Shown here: positions 5,160 through 12,340 of the stretch, one piece after another | How the letters are laid out: each line of letters starts with the position of its first letter | How positions within the stretch are numbered: position 1 is the stretch's first letter | From: Acidobacteriota bacterium | GTDB taxonomy: Bacteria > Acidobacteriota > Terriglobia > Bryobacterales > JACQDG01 | DNA length: 15,977 nucleotides | Direction: 5' to 3' | Assembly: GCA_016201195.1 (NCBI GenBank) | Contig: JACQDI010000796.1 | Span: forward strand, 1-15,977 | The notes under the pieces: generated by a model | Databases searched by the model: none | What the model was told of the DNA's origin: nothing | What the model saw: the letters and a program-made list of their open reading frames with translations, nothing else | Program-made: the position numbers and the translations under genes

Positions 5160-6395
5160 CTACGCGGTCGCCATCTGGAGCATCCGCACCTGGTTGTCAG
5201 CCTGGACGGCATCCAACAGAAGCTCCAGGAAATCCGGAATTGCCGAAACGACCCGGTTCCAGTTGGGAATCAAGGGCTTGCCCAAGGGATCTTGCACGTA
5301 GCAATCCGCCGCCAGGCGCAGGCTGCAGGCGAAAGCAGCCACCGCTTGCTCCTCCTCGTGACGGTCGAACTTCAGCCCATTCAACCGGGCGTCGGCGTAG
5401 TATCGATGGATCGTGTCTTCCGCCGTTCGCACGTAGTGGACCTGCAACGTGCGAAGCATGCTCTCGGTAAACACGGTGCCCTCCGAGCCCATTACGCGGA
5501 ACAGGGTCTTGGCGATGTCGCATGCCATCCGCATCAGGCCTTTGCCGGGGTCGTCCTCTGATAGCGGCTGGTGCTTGTGCTCGTAGTTGTCGCTGAGATC
5601 CGCCTGGCAAACGCGCTTGACCGAACGGTTCCGATAGACTTCCGCCAGCACGCCGACTTCCAGTCCCCAGTCGCCCGGAATACGATTGGCGCGGGCCAGA
5701 TCGGACCGCATGGCAAACTCGCCTGCCAGCGGATAACGGAAGCTGTCCAGGTACCGTAGAAATGGCTGGTTCCCAACCAGGCTCAACAACGACCGCACCA
5801 GCGGCGTCACGAACAGCCGGGTGACCCGGCCGTGCATGCGGTCCGTTACCCGCGCATAGTACCCTTTACAGAAATCAAATCCAACGTTGGGGTTGGCCAC
5901 CGGGTAGCAGAGACGCGCCAGCAGGCGGCGGTTGTAGTTCAGAATGTCGCAATCGTGCAGGGCGATCACGTTGCACAGGCCGCTGGCCAGCACGTAGCCG
6001 TACGCCATCCAGCAGGAGCGTCCCTTGCCGTCCTCACCCACCGGCAACCCGTTGTTTTCCAGCATCTGGTAAAGGTCCTGGATGCGCTCACCGGAATTCC
6101 AGATAAACGTGACCGGGTGCGGGAAATCATCGAAGAAGCTACGCGCGGCTTCGAACTGCTCCTCATCGGCGCGGCCCAGCGTGACCACAATCTGCTGTAA
6201 GTAGCGAACTCGGGCCAGCTCGGCGCGGATCCGTTTCATTGCTGGTCCTTCGAATTCCGAGTACAGCGCCGGCAGCACCAGCGCGATGGGATTCGTCTCC
6301 GCCAGCTTTTCCAGCTCGCCTTCCAGCCGTTCCAGTCCATCCTGATCGAGCGAGTGCAGTGTGGCTACCTCGCCGGTCTGATAAAAGTCCGACAT
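5160..6395 (-). CDS. Glucosyl-3-phosphoglycerate synthase-like glycosyltransferase (GT81 type)
   Basis: A 411-residue cytosolic enzyme of the GpgS type. Such enzymes join glucose from a nucleotide sugar to 3-phosphoglycerate, the first step to glucosylglycerate and, in mycobacteria, methylglucose polysaccharides. The motifs appear in family order: GKGRSCWMAYGYV at 123-135, metal-binding DCD at 148-150, KGYYAR at 178-182, HGRVTRL at 188-194, LAGEFAMR at 223-230, GLEVGVL at 244-250 and the histidine-rich NYEHKHQPL at 270-278. The usual GpgS length is near 320 residues, so about 80 extra residues sit at both ends and the exact acceptor may differ. GAGAGGAG 3 bases before the ATG supports the start. 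It leads a two-gene unit with the next glycosyltransferase; no GpgP phosphatase gene is in view. Confidence 0.82.
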   Translation of the reverse strand: MSDFYQTGEVATLHSLDQDGLERLEGELEKLAETNPIALVLPALYSEFEGPAMKRIRAELARVRYLQQIVVTLGRADEEQFEAARSFFDDFPHPVTFIWNSGERIQDLYQMLENNGLPVGEDGKGRSCWMAYGYVLASGLCNVIALHDCDILNYNRRLLARLCYPVANPNVGFDFCKGYYARVTDRMHGRVTRLFVTPLVRSLLSLVGNQPFLRYLDSFRYPLAGEFAMRSDLARANRIPGDWGLEVGVLAEVYRNRSVKRVCQADLSDNYEHKHQPLSEDDPGKGLMRMACDIAKTLFRVMGSEGTVFTESMLRTLQVHYVRTAEDTIHRYYADARLNGLKFDRHEEEQAVAAFACSLRLAADCYVQDPLGKPLIPNWNRVVSAIPDFLELLLDAVQADNQVRMLQMATA

Positions 6396-6693
6396 AGGCT
6401 CCTCTCAGATTTCAGGATAGGGGTGGAGTTTTCGTGGAGGAATACCGTCAGGCGGGTATTTGTGAACCGGCCGGGGGACTACGCTTTTCCAGGGAAGCGC
6501 CACTGGCAGCCGCCCCTCGAAAGCCGTGTTTCTCACAAAGACGCCAAGAACACCCTTGCGGTTCTTGCGCGTCTTGGGGTGAGTCCGCGGCTCCTTGCCT
6601 TCTTGTCCCTGGTCCCGCCGCTTGGCGTGAGGTCTTGGTTATGGCGGGGTGTCGTGGACACTTTTCGAACCCTCTTGCTCGGTCTGAAGCTGG
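6396..6693. other. Non-coding gap with one dispersed repeat
   Basis: This roughly 300-base gap separates the 5' end of the glycosyltransferase unit from the 3' end of the toxin gene. I see no plausible gene in it. It should carry the promoter of the glycosyltransferase unit near its left edge, but no confident -35/-10 pair was recognised. The middle holds an inverted repeat (listed separately). Confidence 0.6.
6532..6583. repeat. Dispersed inverted repeat, 'caaagacgccaagaac' type
   Basis: The left arm CTCACAAAGACGCCAAGAAC and the right arm GTTCTTGCGCGTCTTGG (then GGTGAG) are imperfect reverse complements around a short centre. The left arm shares CAAAGACGCCAAG with the larger inverted repeat at 9061-9143. 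Such elements are widely scattered in Acidobacteriota-like genomes. Confidence 0.65.
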
Positions 6694-6939
6694 TCATTTT
6701 GGGTGAGGGGCGATGTCGCGAATCAGATAGGTGTCCCCTTCAATGGTAAAGTAGAAGCGCCAATCGTCGTTGACGCGGGCCTGCCAGCGGTCCTGGGACT
6801 CGTCGTACTTCTTGGCGTGCAAACCGGGGTGTTGAAGGTTGCGCGCGAGGAAGTTCATTTGTTTAATGAAAGCTTTTTGAACTGCAGCCGGAGCGCTGGC
6901 GAGCGTGGCGATAGCGCGCTCGGTAAGCGATACCTTCAT
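6694..6939 (-). CDS. RelE/ParE superfamily toxin
   Basis: An 81-residue basic protein with the RelE/ParE-fold order: N-terminal strand MKVSLTERA, helix LASAPAAVQKAFIKQMNFLARN, then HPGLHAKKYDES and the strands WQARVNDDWRFYFTIEGDTYLIRDIAPHPK. The RWQARVNDDWRF segment is the most diagnostic, as it matches the RVGDYRI-type strand of this superfamily. Members cut mRNA on the ribosome or block gyrase, and which one applies here cannot be told. The ATG overlaps the antitoxin stop codon by 4 bases (ATGA), so the two are translationally coupled with the antitoxin first. Confidence 0.83.
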   Translation of the reverse strand: MKVSLTERAIATLASAPAAVQKAFIKQMNFLARNLQHPGLHAKKYDESQDRWQARVNDDWRFYFTIEGDTYLIRDIAPHPK

Positions 6940-7247
6940 CGGGGGCGCTTGGGTTTCTTGGCACGAGCCTTCAATTCCGCCCTTAGGAAGCGAGTAGCTT
7001 CCTTCGCGGTGAAGGGGCCGTAAAGTCGACCTTTCTTGACGTCTTCGTCGGCGAGGGCAAGGCAGGCGTCAATGATCAGACGCTGCTGCGGAGTGTACTC
7101 GTCGACGGCTACCGGCGGCTTGCTGATGATGGTGATAATCCCAGGAGTGGCTTTGAACTCCAGTTGGGTGCCGGCTTTAAGACGAGCCTGGCGTTGGACG
7201 CTGGGAGGCACCACCAGTTGGGTTTTCTCTTTGAGAGTGATGGTCAT
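6936..7247 (-). CDS. AbrB/MazE-type antitoxin
   Basis: A 103-residue protein that should bind the RelE/ParE-like toxin and its own operator. The first 45 residues (MTITLKEKTQLVVPPSVQRQARLKAG, then TQLEFKATPGIITI) form the swapped-hairpin AbrB/SpoVT DNA-binding domain. The remainder (residues 55-103; AKEATRFLRAELKARAKK) is helical and basic and would be the toxin-binding part. The ATG at 7247 was preferred over one 54 bases upstream because the AbrB domain starts exactly there; the extension would add unrelated residues. Antitoxin-first order and the ATGA overlap are typical of type II pairs. Confidence 0.83.
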   Translation of the reverse strand: MTITLKEKTQLVVPPSVQRQARLKAGTQLEFKATPGIITIISKPPVAVDEYTPQQRLIIDACLALADEDVKKGRLYGPFTAKEATRFLRAELKARAKKPKRPR

Positions 7248-7496
7248 TGGTTTGCACAGCATTACTGCACGAGCCGAAATCAGGCATCGCACTGAAAGCA
7301 TAGCATCTCGCTGGCAAGTTGTGAAAGAGCACTCCCGAAGCCGGGTCTGCCCCCTTGCCTACCCTTTCCGAGCGCTTTATAGATCAATTCGGCGCGAAGT
7401 TATTTGGTCTGGCGCCGCTCCTCGCCATCTTCGCTGCCACCGGCGACAAGGCAGCAAAGGCGAGTGACCGTGGGTGGAGGCCGCCCCCCAATTATC

Positions 7497-7589
7497 TGGC
7501 GGAGAGGGGGGGATTCGAACCCCCGACACCGGTTTTGCCAGTGTAACTGCTTAGCAGGCAGCCCTGTTCGACCACTCCAGCACCTCTCC
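7497..7589 (-). tRNA. tRNA-Ser (anticodon GCU), with encoded CCA
   Basis: On the minus strand GGAGAGG (7589-7583) pairs with CCTCTCC to close the acceptor stem, followed by discriminator G and an encoded CCA (7499-7497). The anticodon loop CTGCTAA is framed by GCTGC/GCAGT and presents GCU, which reads AGC and AGU serine codons. A long variable arm (ACACTGGCAAAACCGGTGT) and the GGTTCGAATCC T-loop confirm a class II tRNA. The 93-base length is normal for serine. Confidence 0.96.
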
Positions 7590-7722
7590 GCGCGGGGTAG
7601 GAAGGCAGGGCCTACGTCCAATCCTAGCACATCCACTCCGATCGAGCGGGTCGGGTTTCGCTTCTTCGATCGCTTCTTCGAGCTTCAATCTACCACCCAC
7701 GTTCCACAAACATTCAAGTAGA

Positions 7723-9053
7723 ATGGTGCGGATGACCCGGCGAGAACTTCTGGCGGGAGCAGCCGCCACCGCGGTGCTCCGGGCCGCCGAGCCAGACTGG
7801 CCCAAGACCGCCGCCGAAGCTGTGGGCTACCTCCGCGACTATATCCGAATCGACACCTCGAATCCGCCAGGCAACGTCACCGGCGCCGCGGCGTTTCTCG
7901 GCAAGGTCCTCGCCAAAGAAGGCATCGCTACCGAGCGTCTGGATCCGGGGCCTGCCGGCAAGGCCAACCTGCTCGCCCGGCTTCCGGGCAGCGCGCGCAA
8001 GCGCCCCCTGCTGCTGCTCAGCCACATGGACACCGTCCCCGCCGACCCAGCCGCTGGCAGACCAATCCTTTCGGCGGCGAGATCCGCTTGAGCCGGCTGT
8101 GGGGACGCGGCGCGGTGGATATGAAATCCACCGGGATCGTTCACCTGATGGCGATGCTGCTGTTGAAGCGCACCCGCCTGCCGCTGGCGCGCGACGTGAT
8201 CTTCGCCGCTACCGCTGACGAAGAGGTCGGCGGCCAATTGGGCGTCGGGTTCCTGCTCGACAAGCACCCCAAGAAAGTGGCCGCCGAATACGTGCTCGAG
8301 GAAGGAGGCTTCTCGGCTAACCGCCTGGTCAGCGCGGAGGGCGAGGTGCACGCGGTCTCGGTGGCCCAGAAGCAGGTGCTGTGGCTGCGCCTCTCGATCG
8401 AGGGAACCGGCGGCCACGGCTCGCAACCCACCGACGACAACGCCATCGCCAAGCTTGCCGCGGTTCTGCGCCGAATCGTCGAGACCCCGCCGCCCAAGCG
8501 CGTCGAGCCGGTTCTCGATCAGATGCTGAGCCGCGTGGAAACGCTCCCCAACAACCGCTTCGCCAATGCCATCCAGCGCAACACCCTCTCGCTGACCTCC
8601 CTCAAGGCCGGTGTGGGTCAGCCGCCCAAGGAGAACGTCATCCCCTCGCTCGCCACTGCGACCATCGATTGCCGGCTGCTCCCCAGCCAGCCGGCCGACG
8701 AGTTCATCACCTGGGTCCGTCAGACCGCCGCCGAGCCGAAACTGAAAATCGAGAAGATCCACCACCAGCCGTCTGCGCCGCCCAGCTCGACTGATACCGA
8801 GCTGTTCCGCCTCATCGAATCGACCGTCGCCCGGCACGCTCCGCAGTCCAAGGTGATCCCTTACCTCACCCCGTTCGGCACCGACGGCAACTACTTCCGG
8901 CGCCCGGATCGCCAGGTCTACGGCTTTTTCCCGGTGGTGATGTCGGCCGAAGAGGCCATGTCCATGCACTCCGACGCTGAGCGTATCCCGGTGGCCTCTA
9001 TAGAAAAAGGCCTGCGAATCTTTTACGAGGTCGTGGCTGGCATCGCAGGATAA
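7723..9053 (+). pseudogene. Exported M20 family metallopeptidase, interrupted by one frameshift
   Basis: Two frames together encode a 443-residue M20 (carboxypeptidase/ArgE-DapE-like) zinc hydrolase. Residues 4-21 (MTRRELLAGAAATAVLRA) form a Tat-type leader. Frame one supplies YIRIDTSNPPGN and LLSHMDTVPADP with the first zinc histidine. Frame two supplies WGRGAVDMKS (bridging aspartate), TADEEVGG (catalytic and metal glutamates), VLEEGGFS and the final MHSDAERIP histidine. The frames join near 8050-8055, where one base is missing: reading on from TGG at 8055 gives WQTNPFGGEIRL, exactly the M20 pattern before LWGRGAVD. All catalytic residues survive, so an assembly error is as likely as true decay. 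Starts at 7723 and 7732 are both possible. It is the first gene of the peptidase run. Confidence 0.85.
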
Positions 9054-9060
9054 AATGCGT

Positions 9061-9143
9061 ATTTCACGCAAAGACGCCAAGGCCGCAAAGGCCGCAAAGA
9101 AATCCTTGGCGTTCTTGGCGCGCTTTGCGTCTTTGCGTGAAAT
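9061..9143. repeat. 83-bp inverted repeat, 'cacgcaaagacgccaagg' type
   Basis: ATTTCACGCAAAGACGC (9061-9077) is repeated exactly in reverse complement at 9127-9143, with further partly paired GGCCGCAAAG and CTTGGCG units inside. It fills the gap between the M20 gene and the SDR gene, ending 6 bases before the SDR start codon. It could fold into a large RNA hairpin and so affect translation of the SDR gene or mRNA stability. It resembles the element at 6532-6583. Confidence 0.8.
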
Positions 9144-9149
9144 GCTCTT

Positions 9150-9908
9150 ATGCGACTGAAAGACCGCGTAGCGATCGTGACCGGCGGCGGGACGGGGATT
9201 GGGCGGGCGATCTCGCTGCTGTTCGGCCACGAGGGTGCGGCGGTGGTGGTCAATTACAGCCAGAGCCGCGAGGCTTCCGAGGAGGTTGCCGCCGAGATCA
9301 ACAAGGCCGGCGGCTGCGCCCAGGCCTGGCGCGCCGACGTCACCCGCGATGCGGAAGTCAAGGAAATGATGGCCGGGGTCGAGGCGCGCTGGGGACGGCT
9401 TGATGTGTTGGTGAACAACGCCGGTTGGAGCACCCGCGTTCCGCACGCCCAGCTTGACGACCTCACCGACGAGATCTGGGACCGCACGCTCAACACCAAC
9501 CTGCGTGGCGTCTTCTACTGCGTGCGGGCGGCGGTCCCGCTGCTGCGGAAGCAAGAAGGCGGCGCGATCGTCAACATCGCTTCGGCGGCGGCGTTTCATG
9601 GGGCCGGCAGCTCGATCGTTTACGGCGCAGCGAAGGCCGGTGTGGTGACTATGACCCGCTCTCTCGCCCGCGCGCTGGCTCCTGCGATCCGCGTCAACGC
9701 CATCTGCCCAGGGCTGGTCCGGACCCGCTTCGCAAGCTGGCCCGAGGAGGCCTTTGAGCGCGGCAAGCAGGTCACGCCGATCGGGCGCCTCTGCACGGTC
9801 GAGGAAGTGGCCCAGGCCGCCTTGTTTTTCGCCGCCGACGCGAAGGGCATCACCGGCGAGGCGCTCATCGTAGATGGCGGGCTGTATCAATTGGGGAGGT
9901 CGCGATGA
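9150..9908 (+). CDS. SDR family oxidoreductase
   Basis: A 252-residue classical short-chain dehydrogenase/reductase. TGGGTGIG at 11-18 binds NAD(P). NNAG at 89-92, the catalytic serine at S145 (IAS), and Y158 with K162 (YGAAK) complete the active site. The C-terminal ITGEALIVDGG is typical of FabG-like members, which reduce or oxidise keto/hydroxy groups of many substrates; the substrate here is not evident. The protein has no leader and is cytosolic, unlike its neighbours. The start follows the large hairpin at 9061-9143, and the stop overlaps the next start as ATGA. It sits among peptidase genes, so a role in processing their products is possible but unsupported by sequence. Confidence 0.92.
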   Translation: MRLKDRVAIVTGGGTGIGRAISLLFGHEGAAVVVNYSQSREASEEVAAEINKAGGCAQAWRADVTRDAEVKEMMAGVEARWGRLDVLVNNAGWSTRVPHAQLDDLTDEIWDRTLNTNLRGVFYCVRAAVPLLRKQEGGAIVNIASAAAFHGAGSSIVYGAAKAGVVTMTRSLARALAPAIRVNAICPGLVRTRFASWPEEAFERGKQVTPIGRLCTVEEVAQAALFFAADAKGITGEALIVDGGLYQLGRSR

Positions 9909-11491
9909 GGTGGTTACTGGCGGCGCTGCTCGCCGTCGCCCCGTCGATCGATTCGGCGGTGGAGTCGGTGAGCGCCGGGCGCATGGAGGCCGACGTGGCG
10001 TTTCTCTCGTCGAAGCCTTTGGCCGGGCGGATGTCAGGTAGGAACGGCGGCGACGTGGCTGCCGAATTTCTGGCGGCCGGGATGCGCAAGGCAGGCCTGC
10101 GGCCCGCGGCCGCCGGGGGCAGCTATTTTCAGTCGATTCCGCTCACCGAGTTTGAAACCGACCAGGAGCACAGCGCCCTGCGTATGGAGGCCGCAGGCCC
10201 GGCCGAGATCGAAAAAACGTGGCGCCCGGCGGGCAACTTCTCCTGCCGCTTCCCCGACTCGGTGCGCATCACGGCAGGTGTGGTCTTCGCCGGCTACGGC
10301 ATCACCGCGCCGGAGCTGGGTTACGACGATTACGCCGGCATCGATGCCCGCGGCAAGTTCGTGCTGGTGCTCGCCGGCGAGCCGCAGCGCACCCAGGCCG
10401 ACAGCGTGTTCAACGGCCGCGGCGACACGATTTACGCAGGCAGCCGGGTCAAAACGCTGAACGCGCAACAGCACGGAGCGGTCGGCGTGCTGCTGGTGGG
10501 ATGCCGCGTGGGGTCGCTGGTGCGCTCGACATCCGGAGGAGAAGTGCGCGCCAGTCTTCCCGCCCAAGCCCTGGTGGGCGGCCGGATCACCATTCCCCTG
10601 GTGAATGTCTTCGCCCCCATCGCCGACGACCTGTTGCCCGATCGCCGGGAACTCGAGCGCAAGATCGACGCGGCGCCCAAACCGCAGTCGTTCGAGCTGG
10701 CCCGCGTCAAGCGGATCACCCTGGACCACCGCGTCGTCCGCTCCCAGCGCGTCAATTCCGTGAACGTGGCCGGCTGGATCGAGGGCAGCGACCGGGCCCT
10801 CCGGGACGAAACGGTGATCCTCTGCGCCCACCACGACCACCTGGGCTCGGTGGCCGAGGGCTATTTCCCCGGGGCCAACGACAACGCGAGCGGCGCCGCG
10901 GCGGTCATCGAGCTGGCCCGGACGTTTGCCGCCTCCGGCCTCCACCCGCGCCGGTCGGTTTTGTTTATCGTCTTCGGCTCCGAAGAGGTCGGCCTGCTGG
11001 GATCTCACTACTATATACAAGATCCGCTGCGACCGCTCGACAAGACCGTGGGGGTCGTGAACCTCGACATGATCGGGCAAAACGAGACCCCCAACCCGCA
11101 GACCGACGGCAGCTGGCACGTGCCCGCGGACACCTCGAACGCCGTCAATCCCATCGGAACGCATTACGCCCCCGAGCTGCGCCGCATGATCGAGGCGGTC
11201 AACCAGAAGGTCGGACTGAAGCTCGACTTCCGCCTCGATGCCGACCACTCGCTCGACATCTTCCAGCGCTGTGACCACTACCCGTTCGCGCTGGAGCGCA
11301 TCCCGGCGATTTGGCTCTTCGCCGGCTTCCACCCCGAATACCACCGGACCACCGATACCGTCGACCGCCTCAACATGCCGAAGATGCTGAAGATCGCCAA
11401 GCTCGCCATGCGCTTGGCCTGGGAGCTCGCGAACCAGCCGGGACGCCCGAAATTCGAATCGAAGCCGGGCCCGCTGAAGGAGACCGCATGA
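9905..11491 (+). CDS. Exported M28 family zinc aminopeptidase with PA insert
   Basis: A 528-residue exported M28 peptidase that would release N-terminal amino acids from peptides outside the cytoplasm. Residues 1-18 (MRWLLAALLAVAPSIDSA) are a short Sec-type leader. Residues about 110-215 (GVVFAGYGI, YDDYAGIDARGKFVLVL) form a PA-type insert. The metal ligands of the family follow in order: AHHDHLG near 308-314, GANDNASG near 322-330, the catalytic pair in GSEEVG near 358, NLDMIG near 385 and the last histidine in YHRTTDTVD near 478. All are intact. GGGGAGG lies before the ATG; the start overlaps the SDR stop and the end overlaps the cupin start (both ATGA), which shows one operon. Confidence 0.92.
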   Translation: MRWLLAALLAVAPSIDSAVESVSAGRMEADVAFLSSKPLAGRMSGRNGGDVAAEFLAAGMRKAGLRPAAAGGSYFQSIPLTEFETDQEHSALRMEAAGPAEIEKTWRPAGNFSCRFPDSVRITAGVVFAGYGITAPELGYDDYAGIDARGKFVLVLAGEPQRTQADSVFNGRGDTIYAGSRVKTLNAQQHGAVGVLLVGCRVGSLVRSTSGGEVRASLPAQALVGGRITIPLVNVFAPIADDLLPDRRELERKIDAAPKPQSFELARVKRITLDHRVVRSQRVNSVNVAGWIEGSDRALRDETVILCAHHDHLGSVAEGYFPGANDNASGAAAVIELARTFAASGLHPRRSVLFIVFGSEEVGLLGSHYYIQDPLRPLDKTVGVVNLDMIGQNETPNPQTDGSWHVPADTSNAVNPIGTHYAPELRRMIEAVNQKVGLKLDFRLDADHSLDIFQRCDHYPFALERIPAIWLFAGFHPEYHRTTDTVDRLNMPKMLKIAKLAMRLAWELANQPGRPKFESKPGPLKETA

Positions 11492-11895
11492 AGCATATGA
11501 CCAAGCGACGAGACGTTTTCAAAATGATGGCTGCCGCCCTGATGCCCGCGGGCGGCAAGATCGACAACGCCGTGCTCGACGCCGGTAAGGCCAAGCTGCA
11601 ACGCGAGCCGTTCGGAGATCTGCGGGTCTACTTCGACGGCCCCACCGACCAGTTGAAGGCGCTCACCGCCGGAAGCCTGGAGCTCAAGCCCGGCATGACG
11701 CCCCATGCGCCCCACCAGCACCCCGAGGAAGAGATCATGCTCATCACCGCGGGCGAAGGCGAGATCTCACTCGACGGGAAGATCACCCGGGTCGGTCCGG
11801 GGTCGATGATGTATTGCGCAGCCGGCCGGATGCACGGCGTGGTCAACACCGGCAAGGCGCCGATGACGTTTTTTTATTACAAATGGAGGTCGTAA
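11488..11895 (+). CDS. Tat-type exported cupin domain protein
   Basis: A 135-residue single cupin. Residues 6-22 (KRRDVFKMMAAALMPAG) look like a Tat leader with a short hydrophobic part. The cupin metal motif is intact: PHQHPEEE at 75-82 supplies two histidines and a glutamate, and H116 in GRMHGVVN supplies the fourth ligand. The YKWRS end is common in small cupins of this group. Such proteins are metal-dependent isomerases, dioxygenases or sugar/ligand binders, and no substrate can be named. AAGGAG lies 7 bases before the ATG, which overlaps the M28 stop codon. The RidA-like gene starts one base after its stop. Confidence 0.88.
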   Translation: MKHMTKRRDVFKMMAAALMPAGGKIDNAVLDAGKAKLQREPFGDLRVYFDGPTDQLKALTAGSLELKPGMTPHAPHQHPEEEIMLITAGEGEISLDGKITRVGPGSMMYCAAGRMHGVVNTGKAPMTFFYYKWRS

Positions 11896-11896
11896 C

Positions 11897-12340
11897 GTGC
11901 CCCAGAACACTCGCCGCAATTTCCTGAAAGTCGCCGCGCCCGCCGCGGCCCTCGTCGCCCCGGCCGTGGCCCAAGGGCCAGCCAAGAAAGTTCACCGCAA
12001 GGGGAAACCGCCGGCCCAGCCGCCCCTGTTCAACGGCGCCGTCTCCTACGGCAACCTGCTGTTCATCGCCGGCAAGGGCGCTCACTACGAGGGCGACATC
12101 AAGGCCCACACCAAGACCGTTCTCGACGAGATCCAGAAGGAACTCGAGAACGCCGGCTCGTCCATGGAAAAGGTCCTCAAGGTCAACGTCTACCTGAACG
12201 ACTTGAAGGACTACCAGGGGATGAACGAGGTGTTTCGCGGCCGCTTCGGCAACGAGCCTCCGGTGCGGACCACCATCGCCGCCGCCGGCGGCATCCCCGG
12301 CAACTCGCTGGTGGAGATTGACTGTATTGCCTATATTTAG
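11897..12340 (+). CDS. RidA/YjgF-YER057c family protein with Tat leader
   Basis: A 147-residue RidA-like protein. RidA enzymes hydrolyse reactive enamine/imine intermediates such as 2-aminoacrylate. The catalytic arginine (R124 in VRTTI) and the glutamate (E140 in VEIDCIAYI) are present, as are LFIAGKGA and VYLNDLKDYQGMNEVF. Unlike cytosolic RidA, which is near 128 residues, it opens with TRRNFLKVAAPAAALVAPAVAQG (residues 5-27), a textbook twin-arginine leader, so it is probably exported. The GTG start at 11897 is set by TGGAGGT 6 bases upstream and lies one base after the cupin stop. The end overlaps the possible TTG start of the M42 gene. Confidence 0.9.
   Translation: MPQNTRRNFLKVAAPAAALVAPAVAQGPAKKVHRKGKPPAQPPLFNGAVSYGNLLFIAGKGAHYEGDIKAHTKTVLDEIQKELENAGSSMEKVLKVNVYLNDLKDYQGMNEVFRGRFGNEPPVRTTIAAAGGIPGNSLVEIDCIAYI

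Noticed and set aside
7355..7546. Small plus-strand frame ending in AERGGFEPPTPVLPV
   Set aside because: The ending is the well-known false translation of an antisense tRNA-Ser gene. Nothing upstream in it is recognisable.
8050..8060. Programmed frameshift in the M20 gene
   Set aside because: No slippery heptamer or downstream pseudoknot was seen at the junction, and M20 proteins are not known to need frameshifting.
7839..9890. 683-codon open frame on the minus strand
   Set aside because: It lies antisense to the M20 and SDR genes, which have full family motifs. The translation is an arginine/glycine/aspartate-rich mirror typical of high-GC DNA, with no recognisable domain.
10034..11344. 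436-codon open frame on the minus strand
   Set aside because: Antisense shadow of the intact M28 peptidase gene; low-complexity composition and no ribosome site or motif.
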